From NCBI GenBank assembly GCA_019454045.1, contig SKCR01036766.1, positions 1 to 64,000 on the forward strand: a stretch of DNA of 64,000 nt. Reading direction: 5' to 3'. How positions within the stretch are numbered: the stretch's first letter is position 1; every line of letters begins with the position of its first letter. Under the pieces are notes generated by a model. The model was not told the origin of the DNA. It searched no databases and was given only the letters and a program-made list of their open reading frames with translations. This document shows, one piece after another, positions 1-11,359 of the stretch. Both the position numbers and the translations under genes were made by a program. This DNA is from Zanthoxylum bungeanum. Taxonomy: Eukaryota; Streptophyta; Magnoliopsida; Sapindales; Rutaceae.

Positions 1-49
1 CTTCCATGTGAGGTCGTATGGTTTCTATCATTTTCTCCATCCAATCCAT
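1..49 (-). CDS. Possible gag start of element C (partial)
   Basis: A minus-strand ATG at 49-47 opens a frame that stays open to the window edge (16 codons, beginning M-D-W-M-E-K-M). It lies about 95 bases downstream of the PBS, where a Gypsy gag would begin. It is too short to assign a domain, and chance openness cannot be excluded. Confidence 0.25.
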   Translation of the reverse strand, partial: MDWMEKMIETIRPHME

Positions 50-123
50 CGTCGAAGCCTGTAAAGATCAATGGTTTCAATATCCTGCCATCACCTTAGT
101 GTGTTTGCTGCTTCTTGTACTGT

Positions 124-141
124 TCCCCACAGACAGCGCCA
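124..141 (-). other. Primer-binding site of element C
   Basis: The minus strand reads TGGCGCTGTCTGTGGGGA immediately inside the LTR end at 144. Position and the TGG start fit a PBS complementary to a tRNA 3' CCA end. I could not assign the tRNA with certainty. Confidence 0.6.
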
Positions 142-250
142 ACTGTTGATGGTTGTTTTTAGTTCCAGAAGCGATTTGGGAAAATCAATTCCTCGAACGA
201 AACCTCCCCCAAGTATTGAATTTTTTTGGTTTATTGGGAACCAAATCAAA

Positions 251-2112
251 TGATCGGTGGTAAACACACACGTAATGCAAGCGCACGTATCGTTCAAGTA
301 GTATAAAAATATCGATCCCACGAGGATTTAATTTCTACTGTTGTTATTAATTATTGATACTATTTATTTACAGGTATCTAATTAAAGGGAGAAGTGAATG
401 ATTGCTTGATTGGTTGGTTGAATGTGGATTTTCTACATAAATAAATAACTGCACAAAAGAAAATATTAAGGAAAATAAACAAAAGACAAAAATATCTAGG
501 GTTGTGATTCCACACAATATTATTCTAATAAGGAATTGAGTCTTTTATATATATGTAATAAATCAGTTGTTAACCTGGAACACGAAGATATGCAAAAGCC
601 TCTTCTGATGGTCAGATGCAAACATCCAAAGTAACGCAATTAACTATATTCCTATGTTAACCAAGTTACCAGAATTCATTAAGATCAAGTTCCAATTATG
701 GCTACCCACGCCCGATAGGTATACTCCTATCCGGGAAGGAAATCTCCCCTAAGGTGAGATCGTGAGCTATTGAATCTAAGGCTGAAACCTAAAATCTATT
801 TTCCAAATTCATTTTAAGTTTACCACATCAATCTTATTGGTGATCATGCAACAAGAAGCATTAAGCTTAAGATTCATTAAACAAACTAAAGTATTAAACA
901 TAATATAATTAAATCAATTATTAAACTCATGAATATTGTATTTCATCACTGCCCTAGAATAAAAATAAAATATTGGGGTTAGGGGATCCACCTTTAATAT
1001 TTCAAAGGTAGAAATCTCACTTTATTATAATATAGAAATTATCAGTATTACCAAATTAAGTCAAACGAACCATAAAGACGATGTTATTATTTGTCCAAAA
1101 ACAAGCCATATAGGCGGTAATCATCTGTCACCTAGAGACCGACCATATAAGCGGCGTCACATTATGTCAAATAAATAAAATCAGCCATTAAGGCGGTACC
1201 AACTTCAATCCACATTATTAAATTATAATTTCCATATTATAAATTAAGTGAGATTAATCTACCTTATTATATTAAATGTTTCACCCGTCCTTTAGTGGAA
1301 ATTAATTACTAAACATAAAAGGAAGTAAAAACACACAAGCTATTATTACTACTAAAAATAAAAATAAAAATACATCACAAAACTAAAAAATAAAACACAT
1401 AAGATACAATCCTTAATTATTATTCAAGAAACAAAGGAAAGTATGAAATATATAAATGAAATGGCTTGGTATTTATAAGTAAAATTTTATCTCCGCCAAT
1501 TTCTCCACCAATTTCTCCACAATTTTCTCCACCAATTTCTCCACAAACATGGCACCAAATATGGCACCAAACATGGCACAAAATCCTCCACCAAATATGT
1601 AAACATGTTTGCATGTTTGGTGAAAGTTTGACAATTATCATTTTTTTATTTTATTTTATTTTTTTGTTTTGAAAATGACTTTAATAATTACACATAACAC
1701 ACTTCCGGATGTTTTATCACTTTCGGTCATGAAAACGTCAGAATTCGAAATTATTATAAACGTCAAAGTTGTAGATCTTTGAGTCTTCTTTAATCTGGAA
1801 CTTGAATCACCTCAATCTGATATCGGCATAGAAGGTTTTGGCCCAAATATGAAAATTACGCAAAGTTAAAATTTCTGAAATTGTACTTCATTAGAACGCT
1901 ATTTCAAGATTCCATCCTGTAAAATCCAAATATCAAGTCCAGTTTTTGCCCTTATTTGTTCCATATTTCGTCCTGATTGATTCCATTAAGTCCCGATTTT
2001 ATTTTATCTGTAAAATAAACTAAAACACATCAAAATGTTTATCAAACCCAAGAAACTATACAAAATATTAAGTAAAAAGGGCGGTAATTATTGATATATT
2101 TTCCGCTCATCA
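251..2112 (-). repeat. 3' LTR of element A
   Basis: Near-identical in layout to 6023-7847 but 37 bases longer. The difference is mainly extra copies of a short CTCCACCAATTT-type repeat near 1490-1545. It contains several short segments with GGCGGT/ACCGCC cores (about 1060-1200). The left end abuts TSD TCAAA at 246-250. Confidence 0.9.
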
Positions 2113-2126
2113 CACCCCCAAACCTA
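2113..2126 (-). other. Polypurine tract of element A
   Basis: On the minus strand this reads TAGGTTTGGGGGTG directly before the 3' LTR start TGATGAG, the same tract as in element B. It would prime plus-strand DNA synthesis. Confidence 0.8.
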
Positions 2127-2619
2127 ACATTTTGCTAGTCCTCGAGCAAAACAAATGGAAATAAAATGAAATAAATAATTAAATTAAGCCACTTTCGTAG
2201 GGATCACTGTTGTATTTAGCGTATGCAACAAGCCTTTAAACCCCTAGGTGTACCAAGTGGACGAGTTGTAGTCTCATGAAGGCTTACAGTGACGATACTC
2301 ACAAACGTAAAATGCACAAAAAAGACAAAAGAATAAAGAATAAACAAGTTAGTGACTAAACAAGTGAAACTTCTTATCCAAGTTAGTAGTTGTTTTCTTT
2401 CTTTCTAAATTACCAAATAAGTAAATTCTCCTATTATTTTTACCATTCTCCATATACACAGCCAACAAGGTATTAATCAAATCATTATGCCCACAATATT
2501 CATAAGTGTAGTTGAAAAGAGAGTAATATTTTTGTCCTAAAATTATATCAGAATTCACACCTTTTTTGGAAATGGAATTTTTTTTTTTAAAAAAAAAAGA
2601 AAGATCTACATCTTCAATC

Positions 2620-2830
2620 AATGTAGCGAGCTTTGGGCCAATGACTCCCAAGCCAGTTGGCTTTAGGGTACTAGGTGTTAAGACAACCCTACGAACTTAA
2701 TTACCCGGATTTCAGATGTCATTTTTTTTTATATAACATCTTCAATCCATGTAGCGAGCTTTGGGCCAGTGACTCCCAAGCCAATTGGCTTTAGGGCACT
2801 AGGTGTTAAAATACCCATACGGAGTTAATT
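2620..2830 (-). repeat. Two tandem ~105-bp units in the 3' untranslated part of element A
   Basis: Two copies (about 2620-2715 and 2740-2845) share the core GCCAATTGGCTTTAGGG and TGTAGCGAGCTTTGGGCCA. The same pair is present in element B at about 13370-13580, so the duplication predates the split of the two elements. Confidence 0.7.
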
Positions 2831-3291
2831 ACTCGGATCTCATATGTTTTTTTTATTAATATACATAAATTTTTTTCTCTTTTTTTTAATTCCATCGCTT
2901 TCAGATGCTTCCTCCAATAAACTAGAGCACAGAATATTACAAATGTTTCACTTATAACTCATATCCGTATGTTACCATGCATGTTGATAATACATGTCAA
3001 CTGAGCATATGAAGATCCAATTTAGTGAGTATTATGGAGAATTCATAAATTAAATAATTCAAAAGGAAATAAACAAAAATTAACTTGTTACGAATTAGGT
3101 AGAGATACGTCTCAGGAGTAGAAATTACTTACACAGCTATCTCAAAACCCAATTCCACCTGGTTAGTTAAGTTAAAAACATAAAAACATAATTTTTTTTT
3201 TTATTATTTTTTTTGAATTTTTGACTAAAAACCAAGCAAAAACAACACAACGAAAAAATAATAAAAATAAGATATTAATCAACTATTCTCT

Positions 3292-3326
3292 TCCCCCAAA
3301 CCTAATTGAGACATTGTCCCCAATGT
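3292..3326 (-). other. Conserved hairpin and G-tract downstream of the LOG pseudogene
   Basis: The inverted repeat GACATTG/CAATGTC (3309-3326) is followed, in the minus sense, by TTAGGTTTGGGGG. Element B has the same arrangement at 12572-12612. Such an internal second polypurine-like tract is common in Athila-type elements; its function here is inferred only. Confidence 0.55.
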
Positions 3327-3394
3327 CTAAAAAGTAGAAGAAGAGTTTAGAAGACAGTACCGGGTTAGCTGGAATTCTACATCTAAAAAGAAAA

Positions 3395-4040
3395 TTAAAG
3401 GTTAAGATCCATATTTATCCGACGCTTCTTACCACGATCAGACCAGTTTATCTTGGAAATGATATGGTCAATTTGTGGTTCAAAGGCTAAAAGTTGGTCA
3501 ATTAAATTATGGGCAGTTCTGGCAGTAAAGAGGATATCTTTTACAGGTTTTGAAATGAACCAATTTTTCCGGACATCATCAAGAAACGCAAAAAGAAAGT
3601 CATAAAATCCATCAACGTTAAACAATCCAATTGGTTTCTGGTGTATGTTCAAGTTTACCCAATATAGCACTGTAAAATTTCCTCCATTGTGCCCAAGCCA
3701 CCTGGTATAGCGATAAAAGCATCGGCACGGTTAATCATTTCTACAAGTCGTTCAGACATACCTGGCACAATGCATTCATCTTTGTTTGATGGTCCCACAA
3801 GATTTGCCTCTGCCAAAGGTTTTGGGATGATTCCCAGAACTTGACTTCATCCTTCCTGTACGGCCCTTGAAACGTACCCCATTAGTCCAAGATTGCCACC
3901 ACCATATACTAGGTCATATTCTTTTCAACTATGACTCTACCCAATTCCTGTGCTGCCGCAGCGAATTCTGGTTTAGAACCAACACTAGTACCGTAAAATA
4001 CACATATGTTTACAACTCGTCTTCTTGAAGATGCTTCCAT
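3395..4040 (-). pseudogene. LOG-like cytokinin riboside 5'-monophosphate phosphoribohydrolase pseudogene in element A
   Basis: From the ATG at 4040-4038 the frame follows LOG-family proteins: a start like M-E-A-S-S-R-R-R, then I-C-V-F-Y-G-T, later Y-G-G-G-N-L-G-L-M-G, then I-P-G-G-L-G-T-M-E-E, and an end in M-D-L-N-L. Family members release active cytokinin bases from nucleoside monophosphates. Several lesions are visible against the intact copy in element B. There is a one-base deletion just after E-K-N-M (near 3915), a Gly-to-TGA change in the V-Q-E-G segment (near 3844), and a one-base deletion after the P-G-G motif (near 3677). The last 91 codons (3395-3670) remain open. There are no introns. 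The Arg expected before the P-G-G motif is kept here, unlike in element B. Confidence 0.85.
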
Positions 4041-4100
4041 TCTTTTTATGTATTTCTTTCTCAAATCTAGATGTCTTCAAGAGTGCAATAACGATCTGAA

Positions 4101-4106
4101 TTTATA
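4101..4106 (-). promoter_or_regulatory. TATA-like box upstream of LOG pseudogene A
   Basis: TATAAA on the minus strand, 66 bases before the ATG. Element B has TATAAATT at exactly the same distance from its LOG start, so the captured segment may have carried a core promoter and 5' leader. Promoter function is inferred. Confidence 0.4.
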
Positions 4107-4309
4107 AAACATGAAAAGAGTGAGTAATAATAGCACTAATACCTACCAAATGACAATTATTAGTTAAACAGTAAATATATTGTGAAAGTCAAAAAGTATG
4201 GATCCTGTCGATAAAAATTAAGGAAATCACAACTGAAAAGCAATGAAAGCAATTATTTAAGGCAACGGAATTGTGTACGCAATACACCACTCACTTGGTA
4301 TATAAATCC

Positions 4310-4356
4310 ATTAGGATGCGTCTCAAGAATCCATTAGGATGCGTCTCAAGAATCCA
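4310..4356. repeat. Short tandem duplication
   Basis: A unit containing CCATTAGGATGCGTCTCAAG occurs twice in tandem (about 4308-4356) in element A. Element B has a single related copy near 11565-11590, so this is a local duplication in A. Confidence 0.7.
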
Positions 4357-4540
4357 TTCCTTACTCAGACATCACTAATGAATTAAATCGCATCCTTGTG
4401 ATAGCCAAAAACCATTCCTCCTATCTTGTTTTGCCTTAAATGTTCCGTTTGTGTTTTTCCCTGAAAATACCTTACAAAAATAAAAACTCTACAACATGTA
4501 TACATAAAATAAAACATAAATTTCAATAATTAAAATTGTA

Positions 4541-4563
4541 CGGGTTGCCTCCCTACTAGTGCT
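4541..4563 (-). other. Conserved post-pol motif of Athila-type elements
   Basis: On the minus strand, TTTAGCACTAGTAGGGAGGCA leads into CAACCCG. As I recall, a GCGCTxxxGGGAGGCAACCC motif lies just after pol in Athila-type elements. It places the LOG gene in the slot between pol and the 3' LTR, where env-like genes sit. Confidence 0.55.
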
Positions 4564-4879
4564 AAATTTTTCATCTTCAGCCAGACATTACTGAAGTCCA
4601 TCTGTCAAGGAGGTCTCAGCGTGGTTTTGGACATCTAATTAAAGACAATCCCATGAGCGTTGCTTTTGAAGGGTCTCTTCCAACGGTAAAATGGCAAAAC
4701 AAATTTTGTCTTATTCAGTGCTCATGCCACCTTCTTAAACTTTGTCGCTCCAGTGGTTCCTGAAAAGAAAGAAAGAAAATCAATAGATCTCATATGGTGC
4801 TTGACTTTGAATGGGAGTTCCATTATGTCAAGCTTTTAGGCGGTATATTTGATTTGTATTCCTCAATACACATATTTTT

Positions 4880-5887
4880 CTCCTGAATGCATGAGATCTT
4901 CAATATGGTCAGACATTTGCTCCTCCATTCTCTGCATCTTCCTCCACATTTACGTCATAGATGTACTCTAGAATTTCATTGTTCAGCTCGTCATCTGTCA
5001 TCTGTGAAATGCATGCTCCATATGGGTCAACCCGAGGATGTAAAGATTTGTCTGATTGTAGGTCTCTATCCTCTGTGGTTGGTATGAACTGCTCGGGTAG
5101 ATCTTCTTCAAATATTTATGCAATGCATGCTCCAAGATCTTCATTTTGAGGATGCGTAGTTTCATCTTCACTTGTTGGTGTAGTTAGTACAGACAGCTCT
5201 GCTACTTGTTCCTCATCAGAGTTCGATGAATAATAAAGATCAAATTGAGATTCTTCCGGTTCGGGCTCCTGAACTGATACCTCAGATTCTTGATACAGCT
5301 CCGCCTCTTCATCTGTTAAGGTGTCATCATGAAATGCTTGGTAGTCGAAGGCTTCGTCAGTGTCATTTGAATTTGCTTCGTGAGGTGTGAAGTTCTGATT
5401 TTCTATTAATTTTCTCGTTTAATCTATCATTCTTTGTATGGATGTCGCATTACTCTGAAACATTTCATCCATTGCATCCCATTTTTCATCTTGTTTCTTG
5501 AGTCAATCTTTGAGCATGTCAATCACATGATCTTACTCTGATGGTTATGGTTCTTGATGAAGATCGTAGGTGGATGTTGGATTAGATGGAGAATAAGGTT
5601 CAGTGAAATATGTTGGTTCTTCGTACCATGAAAGATTCTGATAATTCCACCACCCTAAATTATAGAGGTATATGCATTGATCGCTTGGGTGGTTACCATC
5701 AAATATCTCACATCTCCCCCATTGTGTTCTGAAATGATTGGGCAAATGTTGTATTGATTGGTTCTGACATCCAATGATAATTAGGCTAGACAACATGCCT
5801 AAGAAAACCGGACTGTTGCTCTCTGATTTAGGGTGTATCTTCTCTTTGTAAAGCTCGTAATTCTTTCATCGCCCAATAATATTCCAT
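4880..5887 (-). pseudogene. Decayed Athila-type gag remnant of element A
   Basis: From an ATG at 5887-5885 the minus strand carries scattered gag-like segments. The clearest is the open stretch 5545-5796. It contains a zinc-knuckle remnant R-C-E-I-F-D-G-N-H-P-S-D-Q-C, in which the second Cys is Phe, followed by a Y-N-L-G-W-W-N-Y-Q-N-L-S-W motif typical of Athila gag. Downstream, an acidic region similar to that in element B is broken by stops. Gag normally forms the virus-like particle; this copy cannot make a full protein. Confidence 0.75.
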
Positions 5888-5996
5888 TTTTCAACCACCT
5901 GAAAATAAAAGAAAGAAATAAAAATTACAAACAAAATAAAGAAAATTAGATACAAGTAAAATAGATAGCTTCAAAATTAATAACTCAAGAAAAGTA

Positions 5997-6016
5997 AGTC
6001 CCCGACAACGGCGCCA
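5997..6016 (-). other. Primer-binding site of element A (tRNA-Asp type)
   Basis: On the minus strand, TGGCGCCGTTGTCGGGGACT lies six bases after the 5' LTR. It matches the complement of plant tRNA-Asp 3' ends (…CCCCGGCAACGGCGCCA) except for one G-to-A position. Confidence 0.85.
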
Positions 6017-6022
6017 AAAACT

Positions 6023-7847
6023 TGATCGGTGGAAAACACACACATAAGCAAGCGCACATATCGCTCAAGTAGTATAAAAATATCGATCCCATGAGAACTT
6101 AATTTCTACTGTTGTTATTAATTATGGATACTATTTATTTACAGGTATTTAATTAAAGGGAGAAGTGAATGATTGCTTGATTGGTTGGTAGAATATGGAT
6201 TTGATAAATAAATAAATAAAAAAACTGTACAAAATAAAATACTAAGGAAAATAAACAAAAGAAAAAAATATCTAGGGTTGTGATTCCACACAATATTATT
6301 CTAATGATGAATTGAGTCTTTTATATATGTGTAATAAATCAGTTGTTAACCTAGAACACAAAGATATACAAAAGCCTCTTCCGATGGTCAGATGCAAACA
6401 CCTAAAGTAACCAAATTAATTATATTCCTATGTTAACCAAGTTACCCGAATTCATTAAGATCAAGTTCCAATCATGGCTACCCACGCCCGACAGGTATAT
6501 TCCTATCCTGAAAGGAAATCTCCCCTAATGTGAGATCGTGAGCTTTTGAATCTAAGGCTGAAACCTAAAATCCATTTTCCAAGTTCAGTTTAAGTTTACC
6601 ACATCAATCTTATTGGTGATCAGGCAACAAGAAGCATTAAGCTTAAGATTCAATAAACAAACAAAAGTATTAAACACAATATAATTAAATCAATTATTAA
6701 ACTCATGAATATTGTATTTCATCACTACCCTAGAATAAAAATAAAATGTTGGGGTTAGGGATCCACCTTTAATATTTCAAATATAGAAATCTCACTTTAT
6801 TATAATATAGAAATTATCAATATTACCAAATTAAGTCAAACCAGCCATAAAGGCGGTGTTATTATTTGTCCATAAACCAACCATATAGGCGGTAATCATC
6901 TGTCACCTAAAGACCGACCATATAGACGGTGTCACATTATGTCAAATAAATAAAACCAGCCATTAAGGCGGTATCAACTTCAATCCATATTATTAAATTA
7001 TAATTTCCATATTATAAATTAAGTAAGAGTAATCTACTTTATCATATTAAAGGTTTCACCCTTCCAACAGTGGAAATTAACTACTAAACATAAAAGAAAG
7101 TAAAAACACACAAGCTATTATTACTACTAAAAATAAATTTAAAAATACATTACAAAACTAAAAAATAAAACACACAAGATACAATCCTTAATTCTTATTC
7201 AAGAAACCAATGAAAGTATGAAATTTACAAATGAAATGGCTTGGTATTTATAAGCAAAATTTTACCTCCGCAATTTTCTCCACCAAACATGGCACCAAAT
7301 ATGGCACCAAACATGGCACAAAATCCTCCACCAAACATGCAAACATGTTTGCATGTTTGGTGGAAGTTTGACAATTTATTTTATTTTTATTTTATTTTTT
7401 GATTTGAAAATGACTTTTATAATTACACATAACACACTTCTGGATATTTTATCACTTTCGGTCATGAAAACTTCAGAATTCGAAATTATTATGAACGTTA
7501 AGGTTTTAGATCTTTGAGTCTTCTTTAATCTGGAACTTGAATCACCTCAATCTGATATCGGCATAGAAAGTTATGGCCCAAATACAAAAATTATGCAAAG
7601 TTAAAATTTCTGAAATTGTACTTCATTAGAACGCTATTTCAAGATTCCATCCTGTAAAATCCAAATATCAAGTCCAGTTTTTACCTTTATTTGTTCCATA
7701 TTTCGTCCTGATTGATTCCATTAAGTCCCGATTTTATTTTATCTGTAAAATAAACTAAAACACATCAAAACGTTCATCAAACCCGAGAAACTATATAAAA
7801 TATTAAGTAAAAGGGGTGGTAAATATTGATATATTTTCCGCTCGTCA
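6023..7847 (-). repeat. 5' LTR of element A
   Basis: Partner of 251-2112, 1825 bp. It ends against TSD TCAAA at 7848-7852. The short CTCCACCAA repeats near 7265-7300 are fewer than in the other LTR, so they have changed in number since insertion. Confidence 0.9.
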
Positions 7848-7852
7848 TCAAA

Positions 7853-8159
7853 CTTGGCAGAAACATAAGAAAACACACAGATAAGAACAAAAGATTTAAC
7901 GTGGTTCGGTGGAATGGATCCAACCTACGTACACATATGCAAAAGAAGTAAAATCTTTTATTAGAAGTTCGGGTCACACCGACCTGCTCTTTCTCTCCCG
8001 CTTAAGCTTGTTTCTCTCTTTTACAAGTTATAAGAATGCCCAGAATCAAATTAACCAATCTCTTACAATGAGTTCTCAACCCCTTTATATAGTGCGCCTA
8101 AATCCACTATTTTTCCAACTCGTTGACGTCAGCCACGTTACCAAGTTATCATGCGTAGG
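7853..8159 (-). repeat. Middle piece of element C's LTR between elements A and B
   Basis: About 300 bases that continue the LTR begun at 144-250. They include a GATTTAACGTGGTTCGG stretch often seen in plant LTRs. The last five bases GTAGG are the target site of element B. No gene is seen. Confidence 0.65.
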
Positions 8160-8463
8160 TGATGAGTGGTAAATGTATCACTATTTCCCACTTATTTAAC
8201 TTAATATTTTGTATAGTTTCTTGAGTTTTGTGAATATTTTGATGTGTTTTGTGTTATTTTGTAGATAAATAAAGTTTCAGGACATTCTGAAGGTGATTTG
8301 GAGCAAAACTGTGAAATTTGGCAAAAAGGGTATTTTGGTAATTTTGGGCGTCTCGACACCGAAACCCTTGGCGTCCCGACCTCTAACATGCACCGGAGAC
8401 AGCTAATATGCGCCAGGTCAACAAGTCAAAGTTGCCAAGTTTGATTTTGCTAACGTGCACCAT

Positions 8464-8562
8464 GCCACGTGTCATCATCACAAGCAATCTGCTAACGTGC
8501 ACCGTATGCCACGTGTCAAAAATTCAACGAGCCGTTTTTTTTTAGCCACCATGCCACGTGTC
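8464..8562 (+). promoter_or_regulatory. Three G-box/ABRE-like motifs in the LTR promoter
   Basis: GCCACGTGTC occurs at 8464-8473, 8508-8517 and 8553-8562, about 65-165 bases upstream of the first TATA box. The core CACGTGTC is the classical plant ABRE/G-box bound by bZIP and bHLH factors. All three recur in the 3' LTR at 14448, 14492 and 14535. Whether they drive abscisic-acid or stress response is inference. Confidence 0.6.
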
Positions 8563-8627
8563 GAAAATTCAGAGATCCAAAAAAATAATAATAAATAAAA
8601 TAATAATAATAAATTGATTTTTTTGCC

Positions 8628-8690
8628 TATAAATTGAGTTTGATTTCTTAAGTTTCAAAGGTACCTCAACCTCTGAAATCCTTATAAATA
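8628..8690 (+). promoter_or_regulatory. TATA boxes of the element B LTR
   Basis: TATAAAT at 8628-8634 and TATAAATA at 8683-8690 follow the G-box cluster and are preserved in the 3' LTR. One of them probably sets the element's transcription start. Confidence 0.55.
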
Positions 8691-9965
8691 AATTGAGAGT
8701 TCTCTCTTTAGTTTCTTTTATTCAGTTTAATTTACGTTTGTAGTAGTAATTCTCTTCTATAAATAGTAGTTTCCATTCATCCATGAGGAGCTAACTTCTC
8801 CATGCTGAGGTAAAAAGGTAATTTTTTTTACTTTTGCTATTTAGATTAATCTCCCTTAAAATATAATATATAAACTATTTAAGACCTGAATTAATAAAGG
8901 ATACCGCCATTCCGGACGGTTGGTTATTCAATTAAATTGGTTACACCGGACTTAATGAGGATACCGCCATACTGGACGGTTGGTTTAAGTTTATATTTCT
9001 GTTCCGCCTTATGGCTGGTATATTTGAATTTGACTTAATCAGGATACCGCCATTCTGGACGGTTGATTTAAATATCACAAGATTATATATATTATTTTAT
9101 TGGAGATATCTAAATAGTGAATAGTAGAAGTTAATTCATTTTACCTTAGCATTTCTTTTTATTACTTTTCAGTAATTTCATTTTATGTCTTTTAAGTTTA
9201 TATCAGCTTTAGCTATGTGGTAACTAAATTAAATATCTAGGGTTATGATAAAATCTAATATCACCGGTTTTAAAAAGGGTTAGATTATAGTTTGGGTAAT
9301 TAAAGAGTTATTTGTTGAGTCATAATCTAATATGCCTTTTTATTAACTGATCACTAATAAAATTGAATAGATAAACCTAAAATGAACTAGACATAAGGAC
9401 TTTAAGTTTAAAGACCTTATACTCAACAGCCCACGATCTTCCTTGAGGATAGATAACCCTTTAATAGATTTCCTTACAGGATAGACATATACCTGTCGGG
9501 CGGGGTAGCCATAATTAGAACTTAAACTTAATGAATCCAGATAATTTGGTTGACATAGACATATGGTTCAATTGGATTAAACTGGGTATTTGTGTCTGAC
9601 CATCGACAGATGCTTTCACATAAATTCGTGTTCCAGGTTAGTAAACTGATTTATTACACAAACTTAAAATAATCACTTCATCTTTTTAAAGATATTAGAA
9701 AGATTCACAACCCTGGATCTTTGAGTCTTTTATTTTCCTTAGTATTTTCTTTTATCTTTTGTCTTTTTATTTATTTAGTAAATCTACAAATCAAATCATT
9801 CAAGCAATCTATTCCCTTCTCACTCAATTAGATATTTGTAAATAAATAGTATCAATAATTAATAACAACAGTAGTAATTAAGTCCTCGTGGGATCGATAT
9901 TTTTATACAACTTGAAAGATATGTGCGCTTGCGTTATACGTGTGTGTTTATGCCGGTCAAGTTTT

Positions 9966-9985
9966 TGGCGCCGTTGCCGGAGACT
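9966..9985 (+). other. Primer-binding site of element B (tRNA-Asp type)
   Basis: TGGCGCCGTTGCCGGAGACT begins six bases after the LTR end at 9959. Its first 15 bases complement the plant tRNA-Asp 3' end. Confidence 0.88.
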
Positions 9986-10094
9986 TATTTTTCTTGAGTT
10001 ATTAATTTTGAAGCTATCTAATTTACTTATATCTAATTTTCTTTATTTTTATCTGTAATTTTTATTTCTTTCTTTTATTTCAGGTGATTAAAAA

Positions 10095-11043
10095 ATGGAA
10101 CATTTTGAAAATTACGAGCTTTACTAGAAAAATACACCCAAATCCGGGAGCAAAGTCCGATTTTCTGAGGCCTGTTGTCCAGCCTAGCAATTATCACTGG
10201 AATTCAGAACCAAGCAATACTACATTCTCATCAGAACGAAATAGGGAGATGTGTAATATGTGATGGTAACCACCCGAGCAATCAATGTATTTACCTTTCA
10301 GAGTGGCAGAATTATTGGAATCATTCAAGGTACGAAAAATCATCACATTTTCCATCTTATCCACCATCTACCTACGATCTTTATCAGAAACCAGATCCAT
10401 CAAAGGAAGATTAGTTGAATGACATGCTAAAAGATTGGCTCGAGAAACAAGAAGCTCAATTTGATGTACAAATTCACAGTCAAGCGGCGTCTATACAGAG
10501 GATGACAGATCAAGTTAGACAATTAACAGATAACCTGAATCACATATCTCACGGAGCAAATTCAAATAATACTGAAGAAGCCTTTCAATATCCTGAGATT
10601 CTTCATGACATCATAACAGAGGACGAGGCTGAGCAGTATCAAGAATCAGAGGATCAGTTCAGGAGCCTGCACCAACAAGGTCTCAATTTGATTTTTATTA
10701 TTCTGATTCTGACGAGGACAAAGAAGCTGAGCTGTTTGGACCAACTGCACCAACAAATGAGGATGAAATTCTATATCCTCAAAATGAAGATCTTGGAGAC
10801 TGTTTTGCACTGATATTTGAAGAAGATTTACCTGAACCAGTCACATCAGAAGATGAAGACCTAAAATCTGACAATTCTTTTCATCCTCAGGTTGACAATT
10901 TTGAAGCATGTATTTCACAGATGACAGATGAAGAGCTGAATATGGAAATTTTCAAATACATCTGTGAAGAAAAGGTGGAGCAAGAAGCAGAGCAAATGGA
11001 GGAGCAACTGTCAGACCAAATTGAAAATTCAGAGCATTCATGA
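10095..11043 (+). pseudogene. Decayed Athila-type gag remnant with an acidic tail
   Basis: An ATG at 10095 opens M-E-H-F-E-N-Y-E-L-Y, then a stop. Further on, 10175-10414 encodes a zinc knuckle C-V-I-C-D-G-N-H-P-S-N-Q-C. After an in-frame TAG at 10412, the frame continues with L-K-D-W-L-E-K-Q-E-A-Q and Q-A-A-S-I-Q-R-M, like the coiled-coil tail of Athila gag. A frame change near 10650 leads into about 130 open codons rich in Asp and Glu (10654-11043). The capsid and nucleocapsid cannot be made as one protein. The parts still open could be residual, or translated separately; nothing here decides that. Confidence 0.75.
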
Positions 11044-11145
11044 GAAACATCGCTGTATCGGGGAGTACAAATCAAAGATATCACCCAGAAGCTTGACAAA
11101 ATGGAACTTCCATTCCAAGTCAAGCACCATACGAGACCTCCTGAT

Positions 11146-11164
11146 TTTATTTCTTTCTTTTCAG
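11146..11164 (+). promoter_or_regulatory. Splice-acceptor-like tract upstream of the LOG gene
   Basis: A pyrimidine run TTTATTTCTTTCTTTTCAG ends at 11164 and is followed by GAAC. Element A has the same tract on its minus strand, ending at 4761. Some Athila-like plant elements express the env-position gene from a spliced RNA, so this could be an acceptor for a LOG message. This is inferred from sequence only. Confidence 0.35.
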
Positions 11165-11359
11165 GAACCACTGTAGCGACAAAGAATAAAAAGGTGGCAC
11201 AAGCACTGAATGAGACAAAACTATTTTTACCACCTTACTGTTGGAAGAGACCCTTCAAAAGCAACGCATATGGGATTGTCTTTAATCGGACATCCAAAAC
11301 GACGCTGAAACCACCTTGACAGATAAATTTCAGTCACGTCTGGCTGAAGACGTAAAATT

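Larger units (their letters stand above)
251..7847 (-). mobile_element. Element A: Athila-like non-autonomous LTR retrotransposon carrying a LOG-like pseudogene
   Basis: A 7.6-kb element on the minus strand. Its LTRs are 251-2112 (3' LTR) and 6023-7847 (5' LTR), starting TGATGA and ending TCA in the element's sense. It is flanked by the direct repeat TCAAA (246-250 and 7848-7852). The PBS at 5997-6016 matches a tRNA-Asp 3' end, as in Athila elements, and a G-rich PPT abuts the 3' LTR. Inside are a decayed gag with a zinc-knuckle remnant, a conserved post-pol motif and a broken LOG-like gene. No protease, reverse transcriptase or integrase is seen, so the element would depend on enzymes made by another element. 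Confidence 0.88.
8160..9959 (+). repeat. 5' LTR of element B
   Basis: 1800 bp, TG…CA. It carries three GCCACGTGTC boxes upstream of TATA boxes and three segments with an ATACCGCCATnCnGGACGGTT core (about 8900-9070). Confidence 0.92.

Noticed and set aside
10415..10813. A separate gene starting at TTG
   Set aside because: It is the continuation of the gag remnant after one in-frame TAG, recognisable by its Q-A-A-S-I-Q segment.
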